Assembly: GCA_002011685.1 (NCBI GenBank)
Contig: MTOL01000476.1
Location: forward strand, 1 to 6,213
Reading direction: 5' to 3'
DNA from: Deferribacteres bacterium JdFR-76
Lineage (GTDB): Bacteria > Zhuqueibacterota > JdFR-76
Length of the DNA stretch: 6,213 nucleotides
Of the stretch, positions 1-6,213 are shown in pieces. Position 1 is the first letter of the stretch. The number at the start of each line of letters is the position of its first letter. A program made the translations under genes and the position numbers. The notes under the pieces are model-generated. The model was not told the origin of the DNA, made no database searches, and saw only the letters and a program-made list of their open reading frames with translations.

Positions 1-1
1 G

Positions 2-49
2 GAAGTGGATAGCGTCCTGCTGGAAGGGATTGAATTCTTATCCTGTTGA
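2..49 (+). CDS. possible C-terminal tail of an upstream gene (partial)
   Basis: Reading from base 2 gives about 15 codons (EVDSVLLEGIEFLSC) and then TGA at 47-49. This frame has the most gene-like codons of the three at the left edge. The other forward frames stop at 10-12 (TAG) and 57-59 (TGA), so the upstream gene could instead end there, or the bases may be non-coding. The tail is too short to name. In Firmicutes the gene before mcsB is usually mcsA, but nothing in these residues identifies McsA. Low confidence. Confidence 0.2.
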   Translation, partial: EVDSVLLEGIEFLSC

Positions 50-73
50 TAATAAATGAGTTGTGGATATTAC
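46..73 (+). promoter_or_regulatory. candidate sigma-70-type promoter for mcsB-clpC (distal)
   Basis: TTGATA (46-51) matches the -35 consensus at five of six positions. It is followed after 16 bases by TATTAC (68-73), which matches the -10 consensus at four of six. Transcription from here would start near base 80, give a leader of about 105 bases, and include the whole inverted repeat at 83-167. The region is AT-rich, so chance matches are easy. A second candidate lies at 122-150. Confidence 0.25.
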
Positions 74-82
74 AGATGTCGT

Positions 83-167
83 ATTTCAACGGAAATTCCG
101 GTAAAATAGAGGGTTTTTTAGTTGCAACCATGTTAAAATTGGTTTACATTTAATCGGAATTTGAAAT
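83..167 (+). repeat. long-range imperfect inverted repeat in the mcsB leader
   Basis: ATTTCAA (83-89) plus ATTCCG (95-100) are together the reverse complement of CGGAATTTGAAAT (155-167). The arms give 13 base pairs interrupted by a 5-base bulge (90-94) and enclose about 54 bases. The right arm ends 17 bases before the mcsB ATG, where mcsB has no Shine-Dalgarno sequence. If both arms are transcribed, the structure could affect translation or mRNA stability. In AT-rich DNA some chance pairing is expected, so function is inferred only. Confidence 0.3.
122..150 (+). promoter_or_regulatory. candidate sigma-70-type promoter with palindromic spacer (proximal)
   Basis: TTGCAA (122-127) and TACATT (145-150) are 17 bases apart, and each matches the sigma-70 consensus at four of six positions. 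The spacer contains an imperfect dyad, AACCA (126-130) and TGGTT (140-144), around a TTAAA centre (133-137), which is the size and placement of a repressor operator. It resembles neither the Bacillus CtsR heptad direct repeat nor the HrcA CIRCE element. The promoter assignment is weak and competes with the candidate at 46-73. Confidence 0.22.
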
Positions 168-184
168 GAAAATTGTTCTTTACA

Positions 185-1237
185 ATGGGATTTCTTGAGC
201 ATTTCTGGGAACAGCCGGTGCCGTGGATTGAAGAAGGGCCGGAATCCGATGTGGTCCTGGCGAGCCGGGTGCGGCTGGCAAGAAATTTGAACGGTTATCC
301 GTTTCCGCACCATGCCAGGGCGGAAAAAATGGATGAGGTCGTGACGAAGTTGGAAGAGGCCGTATTGAGCCTGCAGGTTGTTCCCGGAGAAAATTTTGTC
401 CGGAACCGGAATCTGTCGGCGGAAGATCGCCAGTTATTGCTGGAGCGCCGGCTGATCAGCCCGGAGTTTGCCCAGTCGACGGACCATAGGGCTGTGGCAT
501 TTGATAAACGGGGCCGGTTTTCGCTCATGGTGAATGAGGAAGATCATATTCGCATGCAGATTATCGATTCCGGGCTGGATCTGGAACTGCTCTGGGACGA
601 ACTTCACGATACGGATGTCCGGTTGCGCCAGCGTCTGGATGTGGCCTATCAGTTCGAATTCGGGTACCTCACGGCCTGTCCGACCAATACGGGTACTGGC
701 ATGCGGGTTTCCGTGCTGGTACATCTTCCGGCGCTGGATGCAACGGGACGCATCAAAGAGGTGCTTTCCCAGCAGCCTCCATCAGGCATAGCCGTGCGGG
801 GCTTTTATGGTGAAGGAAGTGACGTGGTAGGCAACATATTTCAGATCTCAAACCGGCTCACTCTGGGTTGGACCGAATACCGGCTTCTTGAGGACCTCTT
901 AAAGATCGCTCAGGAGATTGTCGATAAAGAAAGAGAAGCGCGCGCGGAGCTTCTGGAAAAACGCCCAATAGACGTTGAAGATCGGATCTTCCGTTCGCTG
1001 GGGATCCTAGAACGGGCCAGGAAAATTAGCTCACGCGAGTTCATTGAACATTTTTCCAACTTGATGCTTGGGATACACATTGGGATCATCCAGGACATCG
1101 ATGAGGGAACATTGCGGCGGTTGCTGGTCTGGGTTCAGCCTGCACACCTGCAGCTGCATCTGGGAAAAGAAATGCCCGCAGCGGACCGTGATATTTATCG
1201 CGCCGAATTCGTTCGGGCTCAATTGGGAATTGGATAA
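185..1237 (+). CDS. mcsB: McsB protein arginine kinase
   Basis: This cytoplasmic kinase of the phosphagen-kinase fold transfers phosphate from ATP to arginine side chains of proteins, marking them for ClpC-ClpP degradation. It has 350 residues, close to the roughly 360 of Bacillus McsB. Visible motifs are SRVRLARN (27-34, nucleotide binding), NEEDHIR (117-123, acidic catalytic region), CPTNTGTGMR (165-174, with the conserved catalytic-region Cys165), RGFYGEGS (205-212) followed by GNIFQISN, and RDIYRA (335-340). The last matches the RDxxRA motif of the allosteric phosphoarginine pocket, which is specific to McsB rather than to arginine or creatine kinases. I chose the ATG at 185 because it places the first motif as in Bacillus homologues; an in-frame TTG at 173 would add four residues. 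No Shine-Dalgarno sequence precedes it. clpC follows after 21 bases, so an operon is likely. All key motifs appear intact. Confidence 0.96.
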   Translation: MGFLEHFWEQPVPWIEEGPESDVVLASRVRLARNLNGYPFPHHARAEKMDEVVTKLEEAVLSLQVVPGENFVRNRNLSAEDRQLLLERRLISPEFAQSTDHRAVAFDKRGRFSLMVNEEDHIRMQIIDSGLDLELLWDELHDTDVRLRQRLDVAYQFEFGYLTACPTNTGTGMRVSVLVHLPALDATGRIKEVLSQQPPSGIAVRGFYGEGSDVVGNIFQISNRLTLGWTEYRLLEDLLKIAQEIVDKEREARAELLEKRPIDVEDRIFRSLGILERARKISSREFIEHFSNLMLGIHIGIIQDIDEGTLRRLLVWVQPAHLQLHLGKEMPAADRDIYRAEFVRAQLGIG

Positions 1238-1258
1238 CGAGGATTATTGGGGTTTACA

Positions 1259-3724
1259 ATGAGAAATAATTTTTCAAGCCGCGTCCAAATGGTGATTCAA
1301 TTCGCCCGCGAAGAGGCGATGCGCCTGGGGCATGACTACATCGGTACGGAGCACCTGCTGCTGGGATTGCTCCGCGAGGGAGAGGGGATTGCGGCAGAAA
1401 TCCTGAAGAACATCGGTTTGGATCTGGACGAACTCCGTAAGGCCATTGAAGACACGGTCCGTTCCACGGGCGAAACGGCAACCATTGGCAATATCCCGTT
1501 TACCAAGCGGGCGGAAAAGGTGCTGAAGATGTCCTACATGGAGGCAGACCGCTACAAATCGGATATCATCGGAACCGAACACCTGTTGCTGGCCCTGGCC
1601 AAAGAACGAGACGGAGTAGCGGCCCAGATTTTGATGAGTTTTGGAGTAAATTACGAAACGATTCGGCAGGAACTGGACAATATCATAAAGGGAACACCGA
1701 CGATGCATGAGGAAACGACGAAAAAGACCAAAACGCCAGCTCTGGACCATTTTGGTAGAGATCTCACTGAGCTGGCCATGAAGGATCAGCTGGATCCGAT
1801 CATCGGGCGGGAAAAAGAGATTCAGCGCGTGGCTCAGATCCTCAGCCGCCGAAAAAAGAATAATCCCGTGCTGATTGGCGAGCCGGGAGTGGGCAAAACA
1901 GCCATTGCAGAGGGACTGGCCATCCGGATTGTGCAGAAGAAAGTGCCGCGGGTTCTGCACAACAAGCGGGTGGTAACGCTGGATCTGGGCGCCATTGTTG
2001 CTGGAACCAAATACCGCGGCCAGTTTGAAGAACGCATGAAAGCCATTCTGAACGAGCTGGAAAAAGCAAAAGACGTCATTCTCTTTATTGACGAGCTGCA
2101 CACCATTGTGGGGGCTGGTGGCGCCTCCGGTTCTCTGGATGCATCCAATATGTTCAAGCCGGCTCTTGCCCGAGGAGAAATCCAGTGCATCGGTGCTACA
2201 ACGCTGGATGAATACCGCCAGTACATCGAAAAGGACGGCGCGCTGGAGCGGCGATTCCAGAAAATTATTGTGGATCCGCCCAGTGTGGAGGAAACCATCG
2301 AGATCCTCAAAGGCTTGCGGGAGAAGTATGAAAAGCACCACCGCGTGAAATACACCGATGAAGCGCTGATTGCCTGTGTGAAGCTGGCTGACCGCTACAT
2401 CACCGACCGCTATCTGCCGGATAAAGCCATCGATGTGATGGATGAGGCCGGATCTATGGTGCACCTGGCCAATGTGGTGGTGCCGAAAGAGATCCTGGTG
2501 CTGGAGGAGAAAATCAAGGAAGTCCGCAAGCAAAAAGAAGAGGTAATTAAACAGCAGGCATTTGAAAAGGCGGCCGAACTGCGGGATCTGGAGAAAAAAC
2601 TGAACCAGCAGCTGGAAGCTGCCAAGCGGAAATGGCAGGAAGCCGAAGATGAGGTTGTCGGTACCGTAGAGGTGGAGCACGTGGCCCAGGTGGTTTCGAT
2701 GATGACGGGTATCCCGGTATCGCGGGTGCAGAAAACCGAGTCGGAACGGCTTCTGGAAATGGAAGAGCAGCTCAAGAAGCGGGTGGTGGGCCAGGATGAA
2801 GCGATCAAGATCCTGTGTAAAGCCATCCAGCGGACACGAGCGGGGTTGAAAGATCCGCAGCGGCCCATCGGTTCTTTTATGTTCCTTGGCCCAACGGGTG
2901 TTGGAAAGACCCACCTGGCTAAAGTGCTGGCCGAATACCTGTTTGAGGATCCGAACGCCCTGATCCGCTTTGACATGTCGGAGTTTATGGAAAAGTTTGC
3001 GGTATCCCGACTGACCGGTGCACCGCCGGGATACGTGGGCTACGAAGAAGGTGGGCAACTGACCGAAAAAGTCCGCCGCCATCCCTATTCGGTAGTCCTT
3101 TTTGATGAAATCGAAAAAGCACACCCGGATGTGTTTAATATTCTACTGCAGATTCTGGATGAAGGTCACCTGACGGACGGGCTGGGCCGTAAGGTGGATT
3201 TCAAAAACACCATCCTGATTATGACGTCTAACATCGGTGTTCGGAATATCAAAAAGGGCGGCAAGTTTGGTTTTGCCAAAGAGGATGAAAGCAGCGAATA
3301 CAAGTTTATGAGCGAGAAGATCATGGAGGAGGTCCGGAAGGTCTTCAATCCGGAGTTCCTCAACCGACTGGATGAGATCGTGGTTTTCCACCCGCTGAAG
3401 AAGAAGGATATGATGAAAATTGTGGATATCGTGCTGCAGGATTTGGTGAAGCGGCTGGAAGATCGGGATATCGAAATTTCGCTTACCGAGGGCGCCCGGG
3501 AACTTCTGGTGGAAAAGGGTTTCGATCCAGTTTTCGGTGCCCGGCCGCTGAAACGGACCATTCAGAAGTATCTGGAAGATCCGCTGGCAGAGGAACTGCT
3601 GAAAGGAACCTTTCAGGACGGCAGCCACATCCAGGTTCGCAAGAAAGGCGACCAGCTGGAATTCGTGGAAATCGGCCGCAAAGTGGTGGATGCCAACCGG
3701 GCAGGGGAGATCGAAAAAGTGTAG
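1259..3724 (+). CDS. clpC: ClpC, AAA+ unfoldase subunit of the ClpCP protease
   Basis: This hexameric ATP-driven unfoldase threads substrates into the ClpP peptidase. At 821 residues it is close to Bacillus ClpC (810). The N-domain (about 1-145) has two Clp repeats, each with GTEH; Glu31 and Glu107 align with the Bacillus Glu32 and Glu106 that bind phosphoarginine. D1 shows Walker A GEPGVGKT (207-214), Walker B with Asp278-Glu279 and arginines 331-332. A coiled-coil middle domain with a UVR-type motif (about 425-460) marks it as ClpC rather than ClpA or ClpB. D2 shows Walker A GPTGVGKT (544-551), Walker B Asp616-Glu617, Arg703 in LNRLDE and sensor-2 GARPLKR (760-766). The loop FGF (670-672) fits the ClpP-docking tripeptide. 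The ATG at 1259 matches the homologous N-terminus; a TTG at 1247 is the alternative. A weak GAGG (1239-1242) lies 16 bases upstream. The gene is probably co-transcribed with mcsB and ends before a terminator. Confidence 0.97.
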   Translation: MRNNFSSRVQMVIQFAREEAMRLGHDYIGTEHLLLGLLREGEGIAAEILKNIGLDLDELRKAIEDTVRSTGETATIGNIPFTKRAEKVLKMSYMEADRYKSDIIGTEHLLLALAKERDGVAAQILMSFGVNYETIRQELDNIIKGTPTMHEETTKKTKTPALDHFGRDLTELAMKDQLDPIIGREKEIQRVAQILSRRKKNNPVLIGEPGVGKTAIAEGLAIRIVQKKVPRVLHNKRVVTLDLGAIVAGTKYRGQFEERMKAILNELEKAKDVILFIDELHTIVGAGGASGSLDASNMFKPALARGEIQCIGATTLDEYRQYIEKDGALERRFQKIIVDPPSVEETIEILKGLREKYEKHHRVKYTDEALIACVKLADRYITDRYLPDKAIDVMDEAGSMVHLANVVVPKEILVLEEKIKEVRKQKEEVIKQQAFEKAAELRDLEKKLNQQLEAAKRKWQEAEDEVVGTVEVEHVAQVVSMMTGIPVSRVQKTESERLLEMEEQLKKRVVGQDEAIKILCKAIQRTRAGLKDPQRPIGSFMFLGPTGVGKTHLAKVLAEYLFEDPNALIRFDMSEFMEKFAVSRLTGAPPGYVGYEEGGQLTEKVRRHPYSVVLFDEIEKAHPDVFNILLQILDEGHLTDGLGRKVDFKNTILIMTSNIGVRNIKKGGKFGFAKEDESSEYKFMSEKIMEEVRKVFNPEFLNRLDEIVVFHPLKKKDMMKIVDIVLQDLVKRLEDRDIEISLTEGARELLVEKGFDPVFGARPLKRTIQKYLEDPLAEELLKGTFQDGSHIQVRKKGDQLEFVEIGRKVVDANRAGEIEKV

Positions 3725-3758
3725 GAAACGCGTTTATAAAAGAATATCGCAGAGAAAG

Positions 3759-3793
3759 AACCCGGCTGTTCCTGGCCGGGTTTTTTTATTTTT
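3759..3793 (+). terminator. rho-independent terminator of mcsB-clpC
   Basis: AACCCGGC (3759-3766) pairs perfectly with GCCGGGTT (3775-3782) across an 8-base loop. A run of seven T from 3781 follows, then A and five more T. The GC-rich stem with a T-tract, 34 bases after the clpC stop codon, is a textbook intrinsic terminator. The A run on the left side is too short for a convincing reverse-strand terminator. Confidence 0.92.
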
Positions 3794-4011
3794 CCCCTGA
3801 CCTGGTGCAACACCGATGTTCGTTGGCTGATTGGCTACGAGTCAATCGGCGCTTCCGGGACGCCGGTCGAATGGTGCCGATGAATCGCTGTTTTTGAAGA
3901 AGTGCTTTCTTGCTATTCCCACCTTTTTTTGCCGGATTTTTTGCGCAACCATCTCCGCAATTATTCGACAGTCTTAAAGGTAGAAAATGTGCTCATTCTC
4001 AATCAGCAAAC
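3794..4011. other. intergenic region with spaced CCGAT/ATCGG elements
   Basis: I see no convincing gene in these 218 bases between the clpC terminator and the protease gene. CCGAT occurs at 3813-3817 and 3877-3881, with the inverse ATCGG midway at 3845-3849; start-to-start spacing is 32 bases each time. The middle element can pair with either neighbour. A local hairpin is also possible: GCTGATTG (3826-3833) with CAATCGGC (3843-3850), eight pairs including one G-T, with a 9-base loop. No T-tract follows, so it is not a terminator. Two T runs lie at 3924-3930 and 3937-3942. The protease promoter must lie here or nearby, but no good -35/-10 pair stands out. Regulation by these repeats is speculative. 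Confidence 0.35.
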
Positions 4012-4017
4012 AGGAGG
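4012..4017 (+). promoter_or_regulatory. strong ribosome binding site for the M6 protease gene
   Basis: A perfect AGGAGG ends four bases before the ATG at 4022, with an all-A spacer. It fixes the start of the protease gene, and the following residues form a good signal peptide. It contrasts with mcsB, which has no such site, and clpC, which has only a distant GAGG. The spacing is slightly short but workable. Confidence 0.85.
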
Positions 4018-4021
4018 AAAA

Positions 4022-6213
4022 ATGGGGCGCGCAAAAAAGTTGGTCGGGTGTTTTTGGCTGACGGTCCTTTTTGGGATTTTTACCGCGGCCGCGTGGGCAG
4101 CTCCTTTCCGCTTTCTTCCCGTTGAGCTGAAGCAGCCCGACGGCCGGGTGGTCCACTGTTTCCTTTCCGGGGATGAATATTTCAGCTGGTACCATGACGG
4201 AGCTGGATACACCATCCTTCGTGATAAGCGGACGGGATTTTATGTGTATGCCATTCGCGAGGGGGACCGGATTGTCCCATCAGAGTATGTAGTTGGCCGG
4301 ACAGACCCGCAAGCTGTTCCTCTGGAAAAATGGACTCTGCCACCCATGGAATGGCTCTACCACCACCGACGGCTGGCAAGAAGAAGGTTGCAAAAGATGG
4401 GAGCATTTCACGCTCCTCGTCAGGGTGAAGTGAACAATCTGGTCATCTTTGTTCATTTCCAGGATCAGAGCGGATTTGACGAGCCGATTTCGAAGTATGA
4501 GGCGATTTTTAACGACACATCCGGGACGGCAGGGTCTGTATATCGGTATTTCAAAGAAATATCTTACGGCAAGTTTACCGTCCGTTCCACTTTTTATCCT
4601 CAATCGCAGGATGGAAAGGTGGCCTCCGTGCAGGATCCTATGACCTACGGGTACTATGCCAGTTTTCGTTCCCGCTGGGAGGGACCGGACCCTTCGCAGA
4701 CGCCCGAGCGCTACAAAGCAGAAGAACAGATCATCGTTCATGCGGTCAAGGAGATTCAAAGTCAGGTTCCGCCGGATCTCAATATTGATATCAATGATGA
4801 TGGGTATGTGGATTTGATCACCATCATCGCCTGTGGTAAGCAGACGTCGTGGGGAGGCCTGTTGTGGCCGCATGCCGGAAGGTTGAGCGACACCCTGAAT
4901 ATTTCGATTCACGGAAAGAAACTGGGCCATTATATCTTTCTTGTGCAGAAGTTCGCCCAAATTGGGGTGCACACTGGGACCGTTGCCCATGAGATACTTC
5001 ACCCCATTGGCCTTCCAGATCTTTACCGCTACGAGAACAAAGAGATTTCGCCCGTGGGAGAATGGGATGTAATGGCGACCGCTTACCCAGGGCCGCCGTA
5101 TCTTTCGGCCTACATGCGGTATAAATACGCTGGGTGGATTGACAGAATTCCGGAGATTACGCAGGATGGCACCTATACCCTGAACCCGCTGCAATCTCCC
5201 GCCAACAATTGTTACAGTATCCCGTCGCCGTTCTCGGATAAGCAGTTTTTTGTGGTGGAATACCGGCGAAATGTTGGCGTGTTTGAATACAATGGGATTC
5301 CCGGATCGGGACTGATTTTCTACCGGATTGACACCACCAACGGCCTCCGTGGAAATGGTGGGGGACCGCCCGATGAGGTGTATGTATACCGTCCGGGAGG
5401 TACTTTAACCCAGTGTGGAGAAACCAATCACGCATATTTTAGCAAAGAATCCGGACGGACAGTTATAAACGACGGAACCGATCCGCGCAGTTTTCTCCAG
5501 GATGGCAGTCCCGGGGGCCTGAATGTTTTCAATATTGGCAGCGCGGGGGAAATCATTTCGTTTGATGTTTCCTTGAAACCCGCTGCCTTCATCTATTTTG
5601 TTTCGCCAAGCAACCATTTTGGCCTGAATGCGAGATCCACCATCACGTTGCGGTGGAATAGCTTTGGGGTGCAGGATTTCTACCTGGATTTTTCCGCAGA
5701 CGGCGGGAAGAACTGGAAAACGGTTGCCGGTCCCATTGCGGCGGATTCCTGCCAGTGGACTGCTCCGGATATGAAAACACCTTCCGGTTTGTTGCGGATC
5801 CGCTCCGGCAGTGATCCAACAGTGTTTGGCAAACTGCACGTGTACGTTTATGATAAAGAGCAATCTTATCCACTTGCGTTCAACATGGATATCGCCGATT
5901 TAGCCAAGTGCAACTGGAACGGGGGCGTGACCTGGGTTGATTCCTGTTTCTGGATATCGCGCTGGAATGCCAATATCTTTTACCGCATTGCAGCAGACGG
6001 ACAGCTGCTGGAGCAGTTTTCGCTTCCCGTAAGATATTTTACCTCATTAACTTACGACGGCCAGAAATACATCTACGGCGTGTCGATGGGCCGGTTCAAC
6101 TGGGTATTCAAAATCGATGTGGCCTCTAAAGCGATCGTTGATTCTATCTATCTGAATGATCCGTATCGTTTTTACACTGGATCCATTTTTTACGATTCTG
6201 CCGCAAATGGTGG
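4022..6213 (+). CDS. secreted M6-family metalloprotease with C-terminal modules (3' truncated by the window)
   Basis: This is a predicted secreted zinc endopeptidase; 730 codons are visible and the frame is still open at the edge. A signal peptide covers about 1-26: KK near the start, a hydrophobic core, and cleavage after AWA. A pro-region follows (about 28-135) of the kind preceding M6 domains, with PVELKQPDG and a GYTILRD stretch. The peptidase domain spans about 138-373. It has HEILHPIGLPD (323-333), an HExxHxxGxxD zinc motif with His323, Glu324, His327 and probable third ligand Asp333, and a WDVM turn (348-351). An acidic loop DINDDGYVD (256-264) probably binds calcium. After a linker comes an Ig/fibronectin-like module (about 523-605, SADGGKNWKT), then repeats resembling beta-propeller blades from about 630. 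It has its own ribosome site and lies beyond the clpC terminator, so it is probably transcribed separately. Substrate is unknown; a nutritional or surface role is plausible. The missing C-terminus may hold a sorting or anchoring domain. Confidence 0.88.
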   Translation, partial: MGRAKKLVGCFWLTVLFGIFTAAAWAAPFRFLPVELKQPDGRVVHCFLSGDEYFSWYHDGAGYTILRDKRTGFYVYAIREGDRIVPSEYVVGRTDPQAVPLEKWTLPPMEWLYHHRRLARRRLQKMGAFHAPRQGEVNNLVIFVHFQDQSGFDEPISKYEAIFNDTSGTAGSVYRYFKEISYGKFTVRSTFYPQSQDGKVASVQDPMTYGYYASFRSRWEGPDPSQTPERYKAEEQIIVHAVKEIQSQVPPDLNIDINDDGYVDLITIIACGKQTSWGGLLWPHAGRLSDTLNISIHGKKLGHYIFLVQKFAQIGVHTGTVAHEILHPIGLPDLYRYENKEISPVGEWDVMATAYPGPPYLSAYMRYKYAGWIDRIPEITQDGTYTLNPLQSPANNCYSIPSPFSDKQFFVVEYRRNVGVFEYNGIPGSGLIFYRIDTTNGLRGNGGGPPDEVYVYRPGGTLTQCGETNHAYFSKESGRTVINDGTDPRSFLQDGSPGGLNVFNIGSAGEIISFDVSLKPAAFIYFVSPSNHFGLNARSTITLRWNSFGVQDFYLDFSADGGKNWKTVAGPIAADSCQWTAPDMKTPSGLLRIRSGSDPTVFGKLHVYVYDKEQSYPLAFNMDIADLAKCNWNGGVTWVDSCFWISRWNANIFYRIAADGQLLEQFSLPVRYFTSLTYDGQKYIYGVSMGRFNWVFKIDVASKAIVDSIYLNDPYRFYTGSIFYDSAANG

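Noticed and set aside
90..119. CGGAAATTCCG near-palindrome followed by six T, resembling a terminator for the upstream gene
   Set aside because: The palindrome has only a one-base centre, so it cannot fold into a stable hairpin, and 13 bases separate it from the T run.
1230..1260. TTGGAT and TACAAT before clpC as an internal promoter
   Set aside because: The spacer is 19 bases and the -10-like hexamer overlaps the clpC ATG, so the transcript would lack the start codon.
1274..3124. A 616-codon open frame on the minus strand opposite clpC
   Set aside because: The translation is low-complexity in feel (rich in H, F, Q and L), has no recognisable motif, and mirrors a highly conserved ClpC sequence. 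Codon bias of a long gene often leaves its antisense frame open.
3924..3942. Two T runs as a second terminator or a phased bent-DNA element
   Set aside because: No stem precedes either run, and their 13-base spacing does not match the helical repeat.
4022..4099. Lipoprotein signal peptide, because of Cys10 in the N-terminal hydrophobic stretch
   Set aside because: Cys10 sits at the start of the hydrophobic core with no lipobox before it; AWA at residues 24-26 is an ordinary signal peptidase I site.
3910..4125. A 71-codon plus-strand open frame overlapping the protease start
   Set aside because: It overlaps the well-supported protease gene in another frame, needs a non-ATG start and has no ribosome site or motif.
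4280..5194. A 304-codon open frame on the minus strand opposite the M6 protease
   Set aside because: The plus-strand frame carries a signal peptide, a zinc motif and a ribosome site across the same bases. The minus frame shows no domain or initiation signal.

Overview
The window carries three protein-coding genes, all on the + strand: a complete mcsB (protein arginine kinase), a complete clpC (AAA+ unfoldase of the ClpCP protease), and the 5' part of a large secreted M6-family metalloprotease that runs off the right edge. The likely source is a bacterium outside the classical Bacillus group. The secreted multi-module M6 protease is of a kind common in FCB-type and neighbouring phyla (Calditrichota/KSB1-like, Cloacimonadota and similar), and mcsB lacks a Shine-Dalgarno sequence. 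This placement is inference from gene content only; no rRNA or other phylogenetic marker is present.

Layout. Bases 1-184 hold at most a few codons of an upstream gene, then an AT-rich leader with two weak promoter candidates and a long-range inverted repeat in front of mcsB. mcsB (185-1237) is followed 21 bases later by clpC (1259-3724), and a strong rho-independent terminator (3759-3793) closes that unit. Bases 3794-4011 are non-coding and hold three regularly spaced CCGAT/ATCGG elements that can form alternative hairpins. A strong AGGAGG site then leads into the protease gene (4022 to the edge), which looks like a separate transcription unit.

How the genes work together. In Bacillus, McsB phosphorylates arginines on damaged or regulatory proteins, and the N-terminal domain of ClpC recognises phosphoarginine and feeds the tagged protein to ClpP. 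Here the kinase keeps its catalytic motifs and the C-terminal RDxxRA phosphoarginine-sensing motif. ClpC keeps both GTEH glutamates of the phosphoarginine pockets and a ClpP-docking loop. The pair therefore looks like a complete, co-transcribed writer and reader of the phosphoarginine degradation tag. The McsA activator and CtsR repressor known from Firmicutes are not visible, although almost nothing upstream can be seen. The M6 protease has no evident functional link to this pair. I see no mobile element, CRISPR array, tRNA or rRNA.
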